The position numbers were made by a program, and so were the translations under genes. A stretch of DNA of 31,517 nucleotides. It comes from a virus. The notes under the pieces are model-generated. The model was not told the DNA's origin and searched no databases. It saw only the letters and a program-made list of their open reading frames with translations. Below, piece after piece: positions 1-8,900 of this stretch. The stretch spans positions 1 to 31,517 of IMG/VR virus record IMGVR_UViG_3300034198_024944; one strand, given 5' to 3'. How positions within the stretch are numbered: the first letter of the stretch is position 1; each line of letters begins with the position of its first letter.

Positions 1-363
1 AAGTCTTCCAAGAAGATCTCTAGCAGTTGATGCTTTATTAGCAAGTATCGCAATATTGACGTTATCATTAAATATTGCGTAATGAAGCAAATAAGAAACG
101 ACAGTGGTAGATTTACCTGACTGTCTGGGCATTTTGCAGATATTAAACCTATGTTCATGGAAATTCTTGATTAGTTTTTCTTGAAACTTGTACATATCAA
201 ATGGCACAAGACCTTGATCAAGAGAAACAATTTTTATATAATTTTTAGTAAAATAAACAGGATCTTTTTGGCACTTAATATATTCCTCAATTTCTTTTGA
301 GGTAAACTCTATTGGTGTATTTGCTTTTTTTAGAAGAGGATTGCCTAAATATTGATCACTCAT
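1..363 (-). CDS. gp17: Terminase large subunit gp17, N-terminal 121 residues (runs off the window)
   Basis: This is the ATPase-nuclease motor that packages phage DNA into the prohead and cuts the concatemer. Only the N-terminal 121 codons are present; the gene continues past the left edge. The reading frame is open from an ATG at 363 and begins MSDQYLGNPLL. A Walker A motif, PRQSGKST, lies at residues 79-86 and matches the SRQLGKTT type of T4 gp17. It is preceded by FDMYKFQ at about 55-61, in the place of the adenine-binding region. Walker A lies closer to the N-terminus than in T4, so the N-terminal extension is short. Walker B and the nuclease domain are outside the window. The start is six bases after the stop of the 61-residue gene, and the Shine-Dalgarno sequence is weak, which suggests coupling to upstream translation. 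Identity is firm from the P-loop and the position after gp16. Confidence 0.93.
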   Translation of the reverse strand, partial: MSDQYLGNPLLKKANTPIEFTSKEIEEYIKCQKDPVYFTKNYIKIVSLDQGLVPFDMYKFQEKLIKNFHEHRFNICKMPRQSGKSTTVVSYLLHYAIFNDNVNIAILANKASTARDLLGRL

Positions 364-369
364 TATATA

Positions 370-555
370 TCATTTTTTAATATATTCTAAACCTAAATTT
401 GTTAGGGTTTCCTGTTGTTTTAAAAACAATTTAATATAACATTTTGCCGTATTTTTAATCAATTCTATATCATTGCATACATTTAATTCTCTAGAAATTT
501 TTTCATATTCAAAAATCTTAGAAAGATTTTCAAGTTCAATTTCATTAGGATTCAT
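370..555 (-). CDS. Small conserved protein between the terminase subunits, 61 residues
   Basis: This 61-residue acidic and helical protein begins MNPNEIELENLSKIFEYEKI and has no recognisable domain. Its ATG overlaps the TGA of the upstream 371-residue gene (ATGA overlap). A clear Shine-Dalgarno sequence, AGGAG, lies about seven bases before the start, so translation is supported. It ends six bases before gp17. From memory, a short ORF with a very similar start sits between genes 16 and 17 in other marine T4-like phages, which argues for a real gene. The position suggests a packaging accessory role, but that is inference only. Confidence 0.8.
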   Translation of the reverse strand: MNPNEIELENLSKIFEYEKISRELNVCNDIELIKNTAKCYIKLFLKQQETLTNLGLEYIKK

Positions 556-1667
556 AACTTTTCTCCTGAAAATAATAGTGGTTGAGTTGGATCTCTCATT
601 GAAGGATAAAAACTCAACACGAGAGCATTTGGATATATTTTTCTTACTTCGGCCGTAACCTCTAATTTAGAAGGTCTTGTAAATTGAGGAAAGAACATTT
701 GCTTCATTAAAGTTTTTCCTCTCCAATTCAAAACTATAGTATAAGTTGTTCCTCTTGTTTGTATTCTAGTATACTCTTCTTCAACGGGAACACAATTTGG
801 AACTATTTTTTTGCCTTTTTTCTTTAATCCTTTCTGAGTGTAACCAGACCAACAAGATTCTTCAACTTCGGACTTAGGTTTTTTTCCTTTCTTTTTTATA
901 GAAATTGCAATTGCTGCTTGTTGAGCAAGATTTGCTGCTTCCGATTTAGTTCCCCAATTATCAGCACCAACTTTTCTACACTTTACTAAAGCACCAGAAG
1001 CATAAGCACTTGGCCATACCTTAAATCTTGATTTTACTTTATGATAGCAGGCATCATTTTTTCCACTACCTTTTCCTGGTTTATCTTTAACTTCTTGTAA
1101 ATCTATTTCTTCAGTTCTAACATTTGTTGGTTTTTCTCCTCCCGATTTTTCTGGTTGATTGGGGTCCAACCGATTTTTTCTTCTTCTTGCTGCTTCTTCC
1201 TCTTTTGCAGTTAAGTTTCTTTTCATTTTAGAACTTCCGCATTTAGGTGTTGAAGTTTGTCCTACCTGACGAGCACAAGGTTTACCAGACCATTTTCCTC
1301 CAAGTTGAACCCATCCTTTTTTCCCACTGGAAGATTTTGATTTATTAAACCAATCGTGGAGTCCTCCATCCCCAGATTTAGTTTCCTCGTTTAATTCTTT
1401 AATCCAATCATCTGGAGTTTTGTGATGTATATCAACAAATGCGTTATGGAGTTGTTTTGCAGTTATATCATTCTCTTTCATAATATTTCTCATCAATTTA
1501 TCAATAGAATCATAAGAAATATTATTTAATTTTTTAAGACCTTCTTCAAGTTCTTTTACAGCATTTAAATAGCAAGATTTATTTCCATGAACTGGACAGT
1601 GAGTTCCTTCTTTTGTTTTATTGCAAGATTTTGAAGTTTCACTAATAAACTGCTTAAATGTTTTCAT
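552..1667 (-). CDS. Mosaic cysteine- and lysine-rich protein of unknown function (DUF5872-like segment)
   Basis: This 371-residue protein sits between gp16 and gp17 and is built of distinct segments. The N-terminus MKTFKQFISE is a leader shared by several phage head-related proteins. It is followed by a Cys/His cluster (C15, H23, C24, H27, C32) that could bind a metal. Residues 104-188 hold a basic segment of the WFNKSKSSSGKKGW type ending in KPTNVRTE. Residues 205-240 hold CYHKVKSRFKVWPSAYASG, which I recognise as DUF5872-like. Residues 299-371 hold a C-terminal segment with WRGKTLMKQMFFPQFTRPS, seen in small cyanophage proteins. It starts 14 bases after gp16 and overlaps the next gene by ATGA. 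The basic charge would suit nucleic-acid binding, but no catalytic motif is visible and the function is unknown. Family names are from memory. Confidence 0.85.
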   Translation of the reverse strand: MKTFKQFISETSKSCNKTKEGTHCPVHGNKSCYLNAVKELEEGLKKLNNISYDSIDKLMRNIMKENDITAKQLHNAFVDIHHKTPDDWIKELNEETKSGDGGLHDWFNKSKSSSGKKGWVQLGGKWSGKPCARQVGQTSTPKCGSSKMKRNLTAKEEEAARRRKNRLDPNQPEKSGGEKPTNVRTEEIDLQEVKDKPGKGSGKNDACYHKVKSRFKVWPSAYASGALVKCRKVGADNWGTKSEAANLAQQAAIAISIKKKGKKPKSEVEESCWSGYTQKGLKKKGKKIVPNCVPVEEEYTRIQTRGTTYTIVLNWRGKTLMKQMFFPQFTRPSKLEVTAEVRKIYPNALVLSFYPSMRDPTQPLLFSGEKL

Positions 1668-1681
1668 CTAAAGGTTTTTGA

Positions 1682-2104
1682 TTATTTATTATCCATTAAT
1701 CCTTTCTTTAAAAGTTTTTGAAGTTCTGCTGTAGAACCAACAAAAAGAGCATTTGTGACATTTTTTGGTCCTTTCACATCTTCTTCTTTTAACTTCTTCA
1801 TTTTTTGTTGAAGATCAATTAATTTATCCGTAACTTCTGAAACACTTTTAATTAATTGTCCAGCAACTTCAAAATCTCTTGCTTTTTCCGTGTTTTGTGC
1901 TATCTCTAACATACTATCAATAGCTTCATTTCCTTTTTCTACTAAAGCATAAAGAACACTTCTAGTATATTCAGAATCAACATCTATAGCATCTTCTTTA
2001 TTCAACTTAGATAATTCCCTTTTCATTTTAGGCAAAATTGCCTTAGATATAGAAGAAGACTCCATATCTAAGGCATCATTTATACTATCAAAGTTATTTT
2101 TCAT
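1682..2104 (-). CDS. gp16: Terminase small subunit gp16
   Basis: The small terminase recognises the packaging substrate and regulates gp17. This 140-residue protein is slightly shorter than T4 gp16. It is strongly helical, with a central coiled coil at about residues 55-112 that includes LIKSVSEVTDKLIDLQQKMK, the type that builds the oligomeric ring in T4-type small terminases. The conserved C-terminal FVGSTAELQKLLKK is present. Its ATG overlaps the TGA of gp15 (ATGA), indicating coupled translation. The position after gp15 and before gp17 is the usual T4-type order; here two extra genes separate the terminase subunits. Confidence 0.9.
   Translation of the reverse strand: MKNNFDSINDALDMESSSISKAILPKMKRELSKLNKEDAIDVDSEYTRSVLYALVEKGNEAIDSMLEIAQNTEKARDFEVAGQLIKSVSEVTDKLIDLQQKMKKLKEEDVKGPKNVTNALFVGSTAELQKLLKKGLMDNK
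1683..1690 (-). promoter_or_regulatory. AATAAATA, possible late-promoter box before the 371-residue gene
   Basis: On the minus strand this reads AATAAATA, matching seven of eight bases of the T4 late -10 element TATAAATA. It overlaps the gp16 stop and ends 15 bases before the ATG at 1667. In such AT-rich sequence, and spanning Lys-stop codons, chance is a real alternative. Confidence 0.2.
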
Positions 2105-3153
2105 AATTGAACATCAGTCCCCTTAGTTGGACTATAAACTTTTCCATCAGCAAAATCAAAAATACTTTCATTAAATCCAAAATCATCACCATAATTAATT
2201 AATTCTGAATCTTGATAATTTACCAAATTAATTGGATCACCAGCATAATGATTGGAAATTTCAGATTTATCTTGACTTCTTGAAACTTTAATATTGTTTC
2301 CTGTAATAGAAGTAATATACATTTCTTCATTTCCTATTTGTATATAATTATTTTCTTGTAAAAGAATAGTAGAAGAAACTTCAAATTCAGTTACATTTTC
2401 GTCAATATCATAAGAAAGGAATGAACTTTCGTCATTATTATAGTCTTTAACTGCTCTTGGTGTAGATACATATCTCAATTCTCTTCTTGCGTTTATTTTA
2501 TCTGTTGATGTGAAATAATCAACTTGAACTTTTTTAATTAGTCCTTCAGTACTATCCGCAATAGGTCCAAAGAGATAAGTTTTTGCTGTAAAATTAATTG
2601 TATAAATTAAATTTCTTCTTTCTTCATAGTTTCCTTCATAATTATCAGACATCTCAATATTTTCTATGATAATTGGAATATCTCTTTTTTCTCCAATAAT
2701 ATCAATTAAATCTACTGTCAAGTTCAGATGTGGTTGAAAATAAGGAAGAATTTGTTCAATAATTTCAAGCATATCATCATTTAATTTTGTTATTATATTT
2801 AATTCAAAACCAATATTATATGGAACTGGCATATATACTTGCACTGGTTTTTTATTATTAGTAATCGCATTAAAAGTCTGCATAGTAGAAACTTTTCTAC
2901 TAGAATCATATTTTATACTTACCATTTCATAAGAAATTCTTGGAAGAGTTATTGCAACTCTTTTTCTCAAATCTGGTTTTTGCTCAATTCTTGCTAAAAA
3001 CTTTTGAATTGGACCATAAGCAATTGGAACTTTAATTTCACTTACATCATTTCCATTTTCATCTTTATGTTTGATGTATATATTATTGAATAGAGATCCA
3101 AAGGAAACAATTGTTTTCCTTATGATCTGATGATAATAGTATTTTCCAAGCAT
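2101..3153 (-). CDS. gp15: Tail sheath stabiliser and completion protein gp15
   Basis: gp15 caps the finished tail and joins it to the neck. This 350-residue protein begins MLGKYYYHQIIRKTIVSFGS and carries the family core to about residue 215, including IKVPIAYGPIQKFLARI and the YLFGPI strand. It is longer than T4 gp15 (272 residues). The extra C-terminal part, about residues 265-310, contains a module (YIQIGNEEMYITSI, then RSQDKS and HYAGDP) that resembles modules in gp7 and the DUF4815 protein of this window. A Shine-Dalgarno sequence AAAGG precedes the start. The end overlaps gp16 by ATGA, and the neighbours gp14 and gp16 are in canonical order. Confidence 0.93.
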   Translation of the reverse strand: MLGKYYYHQIIRKTIVSFGSLFNNIYIKHKDENGNDVSEIKVPIAYGPIQKFLARIEQKPDLRKRVAITLPRISYEMVSIKYDSSRKVSTMQTFNAITNNKKPVQVYMPVPYNIGFELNIITKLNDDMLEIIEQILPYFQPHLNLTVDLIDIIGEKRDIPIIIENIEMSDNYEGNYEERRNLIYTINFTAKTYLFGPIADSTEGLIKKVQVDYFTSTDKINARRELRYVSTPRAVKDYNNDESSFLSYDIDENVTEFEVSSTILLQENNYIQIGNEEMYITSITGNNIKVSRSQDKSEISNHYAGDPINLVNYQDSELINYGDDFGFNESIFDFADGKVYSPTKGTDVQL

Positions 3154-3175
3154 ATCAGCATACCTTTATAATTAT

Positions 3176-4591
3176 TTAGAAATCAACAAAAATATTTTCT
3201 TCAGAAAAATCCAATATTTCTATTAATTCTTCCTCTATATCTTTATTTTCATTATATTTATCATAAATATCACTCGTTTCAACAGAAAAAACTTTATATG
3301 AAGCATCTGATCCTCCAAAAGTTGTTCCCATTCCAACTATAATTTCACCATCAAGAAACTGACCACTTACAATTGAAACTTTAAGAACTTTTGTATCAAA
3401 ACTCCAGTCTTTAACTCTTGCTGTGGTATTTGATGAAGTTCCTCTAACTATTTCATTAAATAAATAATTTCCAGTTGAAATTCCAGATGGAGGAGAAAAA
3501 ACAATTGATGGAATGGAATTATATCCAGATCCAGCATTAGAATAAAGTGTTGTAGATATTGATCCAGTAGGACTTAAAAATGTTTCTACTTGAGCAGTTG
3601 TTCCTGATGATGGGGAATCTATATAAACATTTGGAAGAGTAGAATACCCAACACCACCATTAGATAAAATTACCGGACCAAGAACTCCTTCATTTATTAC
3701 TGCAGTCGCAATTCCACCAGATCCTGTAGTTCCTTTGATAGTTACAGTTGGAGGAACTGTATATCCAATTCCTGGATTGTTTATAAGAATTTTTTTAATT
3801 GAAGAACCAGTATTTCTTTTTAAAGGAGTTAAAATTGCAGTTGCAGTAGCTGTAACTCCCCCCAAAAGTGGTGGAGAAATTATAACTTCTGGTTCCGTAA
3901 AATAGTTGTTTCCATCATTAATCAAATCTATGTATTGAACTGATTTTGGAGTTACTGAAAGATCTTGTGTAGATGATAAATTTACAGAAGCAGATGCAGT
4001 ATATTTAGTCAAATCATTAATCATATTAATTGTCATAATATAACCAAAATCTTTGACTGATTCATCAACTTCTTGTATTCCTGTGTCAATAACTTCATCC
4101 TCATATTCAAATATTTCACATCTTAATTCATAAACATAAAGATTATTCAGTTGATAAAAAGGTCTCTTTCCTTCAACATATTTGATTTCAAATAAACTAT
4201 TATCTAATGGAAGATATATTAAATCCCCTTCTTCTGGTCTAATTGAAGTTTCAATATCTATTTGTCCAACCAAAAAAGGACTAATAAAATCTTCATATCG
4301 TTCTTTTGATATGATAAAAGTAATTTCATCAGTAGTTCTTACTCCAAATTTTGATAAAATATCTCCCTGTCCCCCAAATCCTTCAAAATTTGTTATATAA
4401 GCTTCTAATCTAAATCCATCATTAAAAGTAGAAAGTATTTCTTCTTTAATGATAGTTTTTTTATTAATAAACTTTCTAGGCATATAAACAACATCTTGCC
4501 CGAACATTCTTAACTGCTCATTGACAAGATCTTGCAATAATCTTTGTTCTGATGGAGAACCGTTCAAAAAATAAGAATTTAAAGGTGCCAT
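3176..4591 (-). CDS. gp14: Neck protein gp14 with an inserted Gly-Tyr repeat array
   Basis: gp14 works with gp13 to close the packaged head and provide the tail docking surface. This 471-residue protein begins MAPLNSYFLNGSPSEQRLLQ and keeps the family N-terminal core to about residue 190, with GQDVVYMPRKF and FGVRTTDEITFIISKERYED. T4 gp14 has 256 residues; the excess here is mostly an insert at about residues 210-373. That insert contains four repeats of the form GxGYxxxPxVxI, such as NNPGIGYTVPPTVTI and SNGGVGYSTLPNVYI. An acidic C-terminal tail of the family type follows, ending FSEENIFVDF. The ATG is one base after the gp13 stop. Confidence 0.93.
   Translation of the reverse strand: MAPLNSYFLNGSPSEQRLLQDLVNEQLRMFGQDVVYMPRKFINKKTIIKEEILSTFNDGFRLEAYITNFEGFGGQGDILSKFGVRTTDEITFIISKERYEDFISPFLVGQIDIETSIRPEEGDLIYLPLDNSLFEIKYVEGKRPFYQLNNLYVYELRCEIFEYEDEVIDTGIQEVDESVKDFGYIMTINMINDLTKYTASASVNLSSTQDLSVTPKSVQYIDLINDGNNYFTEPEVIISPPLLGGVTATATAILTPLKRNTGSSIKKILINNPGIGYTVPPTVTIKGTTGSGGIATAVINEGVLGPVILSNGGVGYSTLPNVYIDSPSSGTTAQVETFLSPTGSISTTLYSNAGSGYNSIPSIVFSPPSGISTGNYLFNEIVRGTSSNTTARVKDWSFDTKVLKVSIVSGQFLDGEIIVGMGTTFGGSDASYKVFSVETSDIYDKYNENKDIEEELIEILDFSEENIFVDF
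3470..3960 (-). repeat. Four-copy Gly-Tyr protein repeat inserted in gp14
   Basis: Four degenerate repeats of roughly 40 residues lie inside gp14. Each has a strand with Gly-x-Gly-Tyr (or Asn-Asn-Tyr), a Pro-x-Val/Ile-x-Ile strand, then a Gly/Ala/Thr-rich strand. Examples are NDGNNYFTEPEVIIS, NNPGIGYTVPPTVTI, SNGGVGYSTLPNVYI and SNAGSGYNSIPSIVF. The DNA copies have diverged, so this is a protein-level repeat. The same repeat occurs in gp7, gp8 and the DUF4815 protein. Confidence 0.8.
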
Positions 4592-4592
4592 T

Positions 4593-5408
4593 TTAAGCTA
4601 TTAAATCTAATGGTGGCAATTCGTATTCATTTTTCAGTTGATATTCTATTTTTTCTATTTCATTTAACGCATCTTGATAAATTTTATCACCATTTAATGT
4701 TATTCCTCCAGGCAATTGGACATTATTATATTTTGTTAAATTCTGTCCCCATTGTTTTTTAATCAATGCTGTCAAATAGGTTTTTAGCCACCAATCATTA
4801 TAAACTGCTGGGGCATCTGCTGGATCAACAATTCTATAGCAATCAATAATTATATACTGATTATCACTAACTTGTTGCCAATCTATATCAATATATAATC
4901 TATGATTTTTTTTATTAAACCTTAGTTGAACATCTGGAGTTATCATTCTGCTAATATCTTCCAAATATTCTTTTACCATAGCATAATTTAATAAGTCTAA
5001 AGCACCATAATAATAAAGATCATTTAAAAATAATTGATATTTAATATTAAAAAGACCACTAGAAATAGTACTTGCATCAACTTTAAAGATACTATTTACT
5101 CCAATTACTGTATCTGGCAATGGAATAAAATTTTGTGCTTCAATATAATTTGATGTTGTTACACCAACTGAAGAATTTGCACTTGAAGGAGATTTTGAAT
5201 TTCTAAAAGTATCAATTTCAAATTGTGATAACTTATGTTTTAAATATACTCTTTCTATTCCATCAAAATGCCTTTCCTGAAAATATTGGAGAGCATCATC
5301 CAGTCTATCATTTAATTGATCTTCATCAACATTAATTTCAATTACAGGAAATCCCAATCTTCTTAAGCAATAATCAAGTAAACCTTGACGACTATTTACT
5401 TCTGCCAT
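4593..5408 (-). CDS. gp13: Neck protein gp13
   Basis: gp13 binds the portal vertex after packaging and forms the neck with gp14. The 271-residue protein begins MAEVNSRQGLLDYCLRRLGF followed by the conserved DEDQLNDRLDDALQYFQERH, the family signature. The later segment with DWQQVSDNQYIIIDCYRIVD and NDWWLKTYLTALIKKQWGQN is also characteristic. T4 gp13 is somewhat longer (309). A strong Shine-Dalgarno sequence AGGAG lies about eight bases before the ATG, and the gene is followed one base later by gp14. Confidence 0.93.
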   Translation of the reverse strand: MAEVNSRQGLLDYCLRRLGFPVIEINVDEDQLNDRLDDALQYFQERHFDGIERVYLKHKLSQFEIDTFRNSKSPSSANSSVGVTTSNYIEAQNFIPLPDTVIGVNSIFKVDASTISSGLFNIKYQLFLNDLYYYGALDLLNYAMVKEYLEDISRMITPDVQLRFNKKNHRLYIDIDWQQVSDNQYIIIDCYRIVDPADAPAVYNDWWLKTYLTALIKKQWGQNLTKYNNVQLPGGITLNGDKIYQDALNEIEKIEYQLKNEYELPPLDLIA

Positions 5409-5429
5409 AAAAATTCTCCTGTTTTTTAA

Positions 5430-5771
5430 TTAACTCGTGGTAACTCCTGCAGTAACTAAAGCAGTTCCTTCAACAACTCTAATTTTTTTAGATCCATCAT
5501 CAAGAAGAACATCATATACATATCTTCCAGATCTTAATTTTGAAGTTAATGTAGAACCAAGAGATATTTTAACTTTTCCAAGATTGTTATTGGGAAATGA
5601 AACTTCAAATTTTGCTGCTATACTATTTGTTTCTGCACTTTTCTTTAAAAAAGAGGCACCAGTATAATTTTCTAAATTTATTAAAGAATTACTTTCATTA
5701 CTTTCAAGAAAAAAATTCTGCTCAAAATCAGCACCGCTTTGAATAACGATATTTACTACATATACTGACAT
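5430..5771 (-). CDS. Small beta-rich virion protein, 113 residues
   Basis: This 113-residue protein is predicted beta-rich and resembles the small beta-sandwich found at the N-termini of some phage baseplate and receptor-binding proteins. The pattern is a QSGADFEQNFFLES strand, INLENYTGASFLKKS, NNLGKVKISLGSTLTSKLRSG, then RYVYDVLLDD and a final VVEGTALVTAGV strand. It lacks a signal peptide and membrane segments. It lies between the baseplate block and gp13, where marine T4-like phages usually carry small structural proteins, so a role in the virion is inferred. The exact partner is unknown. Confidence 0.75.
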   Translation of the reverse strand: MSVYVVNIVIQSGADFEQNFFLESNESNSLINLENYTGASFLKKSAETNSIAAKFEVSFPNNNLGKVKISLGSTLTSKLRSGRYVYDVLLDDGSKKIRVVEGTALVTAGVTTS

Positions 5772-5798
5772 TACTGAAAAATTCTATTTCTTAAGTAT

Positions 5799-5999
5799 TT
5801 AGGTTTTTTTGTTAATTATATTAAAGACTAAATCTTTCAACTCATTTATTTCATTCTTAAGATTTTCTATTTCTTTTTTTTCTTTTAGTATTTTTTCAGA
5901 TATTTTTATATATTCTTCATATTGATAATCATTACAATTTATAATTGCATTTGTTTTTTCATCTCTAAAAAGACCTTTGTGTCCATCTACTGGTATCAT
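5799..5999 (-). CDS. Small coiled-coil protein, 66 residues
   Basis: This 66-residue protein begins MIPVDGHKGLFRDEKTNAII and ends in a predicted coiled coil at about residues 33-62 with EIENLKNEINELKDLVF. Its ATG overlaps the TGA of the giant upstream gene by four bases (ATGA), implying coupled translation. I recall near-identical N-termini in small proteins at the same position in other cyanophages. The coiled coil suggests it oligomerises or binds a larger structural partner, perhaps the DUF4815 protein it is coupled to. This is inference; no enzymatic motif is visible. Confidence 0.75.
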   Translation of the reverse strand: MIPVDGHKGLFRDEKTNAIINCNDYQYEEYIKISEKILKEKKEIENLKNEINELKDLVFNIINKKT

Positions 6000-8900
6000 A
6001 TTGATGCAATTGCTCTTAGATCTCTTATTTTTGGTGTAAATGTCTGATTTGTTCCTGTCATTATGATTTTAATTTGATAACCATTAAACAGTGAAAGATT
6101 TTTAGCATTAAATTCATAATTTCCAAAATCATTTGGATTTATTGATGGACTAATAAATTTATCTGATCTTCCGCTATTATTTGCAGAATTTATTACATTT
6201 CCAGATGCATTTAGATTATCATATCCTGGGAATAATTCGTAAAGTTGCTGGTCATCTGGAGTATCATTTCTAAACAGTCTATATAAAACTCTAATATCAT
6301 TAGAAGAATGTCTATACGCATCAAATAGAACCTTTAAACTATTAGCTGATTTTTGTAACTTTATTTTTTTGGAAATATAAATCGCAGAGTTTGGATCACC
6401 AATTAGTTTATTTACTCTTGGATCTTTTGAAAAATCAGAAACTGGATTATTTATTCTATTCATTACAAAAATCATATTTACTCTATCCAAATCAATCATT
6501 GGTGAAACTTTGGAATCTTTTGTAGATAAAATCATTTCCAAAGTTAATGATTTTTTACCAGGGAAAGTAGATGAATTTAAATAAGTATTTTCATTCACTT
6601 GAGATAAAACCGATCTTGTTGTTTCCAAAATATTATTAGAATTGAATGTAATATTTTGGAAACCTTGGTCAAGATATGGAGATTCATTGCCATCAACACT
6701 TGTTCCACTAACTGTTCTGAGTTTTGATGTTATTGAAGTTGTCTCTGGCAAAATTGTTTGAACAATTGGTTTTACAATATTAAAAGTAATATTTTGAGTA
6801 GATTTTGGTCCATTCAATGAAGAAGATTGTGGATTGGATGTTAAATATGAACCACCTGTTTTTTTGGATTTAAAAAACAACTCTGGATAATTATTTGAAT
6901 TTCCATATGTTCTATCAACTCCATTTTTGGAAGTATCAATCTTTAAATAGTATGAGTCAATTTCAATGGGATAAGTCATTAAATTTGTATTAGATAATGA
7001 ATGAGAAGTATTGATCCTTCTTAAAGATACACCATTAAACTCATATTTAAATACTAAATCATTCAAATCATGTGAAGATGGGATTGTATTGTCAACTCCT
7101 CTAAAAACAGTTCCAGTAAGTAGATTTGATACACTATCAACAGAAGTATATGAAATTATTTCGTCATTAATTAAAATATATCCAGGATTTAAATTACTCA
7201 CTGGAATATTTTCAAAATTTACAAAATTATCAACAGAATTTACAGATATTGAGTTATTTGTGGTTGATGAGTAATTAGACTTTAATGTAGTTGGAGAAAT
7301 GTCACTTTCAATTCCAAGTATCTTTATTACATTAAGTCCATTATACATTCCGTGATTTTGATGAAAAACTTTAAAATGTAGTCCATCTGTTGATTGATTT
7401 ATAATAGAAACAACAGCACCAGTAATAACTTGATTCCCTGTAGAATTTGTGCTGATAATATTATCAGTTGAATTTATATTTAATCTTCCTTGAACATTAT
7501 CTATAAGTAAAGAGTTATAAGCAGAAATTACTCCAACAGTATTTGGAATAGAAATAATTAAATTTTTTCCAAATCCATCAGTATCAGAAGGAGAAACTGT
7601 TAAGGCATCCCCATAAGAATATCCAGATCCTCCAATTGAAACAGTTGCTGCAATAGCAACGCCATTATTTACAGTTAAATTAACTTTTGCTCCATTTCCG
7701 TTTCCAGACAAAGAAATTAAACTAATATTTGAATATGTTTTTCCAGTCACAGAAAAATCACTTCCAGAATTAGTTATGATTAATGTACTATTAATTCCAA
7801 TTGCCCCAACTATAGATTTTAAATTTCCACTAAAATTAGAATTATTTTGTTGTGTAATCTTGTTACCTATAATCAAATTAGAAAGATTTAAATTAGTCAA
7901 TGTATTTCCAAAACCAACTAATATTGATTTAGAATAACAAGAAACTGGATTTGGTATTAATGAAGCAATTTGATTATTTCCAATTCCTAATTCTGGATTA
8001 TAAAATCTAACAGAAGCAGAAGAAGTAGTAAAATCAGCTCTATATAAAGTAAATTTCAAATCCTCAAGTTGACTTGGATCCCAGGTAGAACCATTTTGAG
8101 ATTTAAATAGAGATCCAAGAACTGGTTGTTGAGATACAATAATTTTTTCAGAGTCAGGTTTGTTTACAGTAGTAATATCAACTTCTCCCATTCTTGAAAT
8201 CCAAACATTATAATTATTTGATGCCGATAACAAAACTATTGCGTATGAATTCCCAGTTTCCAAATAAACAGGAGATGAGAATGTAAATGTTGTAGGAATT
8301 GAACCATCAGGGGATATAAAAATGTTATTTGGATCTAAAATAACTTCAGAAAATGGAAGAATAGTTTGAGTTGGTGTTCCATTTTGCATAGTTCTAATTT
8401 GAATGGTAACTGGGAGTTTATCATCTTTGGACCTAAAAAATATATCACATTTTGTTATAAAAACTCCATTTGGATCTGTTACTTCAAATGATTCCGCAAG
8501 AGGATCAACCCATCTTGTTTGTGATGACGATCTAAATGAATTTTGTGTATTTGCAACTATTCTACTATCAGTAGATGTTGTTGTTCTTTGGTCAGATACC
8601 GTATTTCTTTCTATACTTGCATTTTTAATTCTAAGAGTAGATGACTCAACATTTTCTAATGTTCCACTGGAAACAAAATTTGTTTCTGCCGAACTTTCTG
8701 AAATTCCTACAATTGATGAGTTTGTAGAACTTGTTGTTAATAAAAACGTTTTGGTTCCGGTTTTGAATGATGGGGTTGAGGGTAAAGTTGGATCTGGAAT
8801 AAAGAAAGAACTAATTAATGTTCCTGAAGAATCACTAATCAATCTTAAATCCGAAATAGTAGCAACTGCTCCACTTGTTTGTCCAACTAATTTCATTCCA

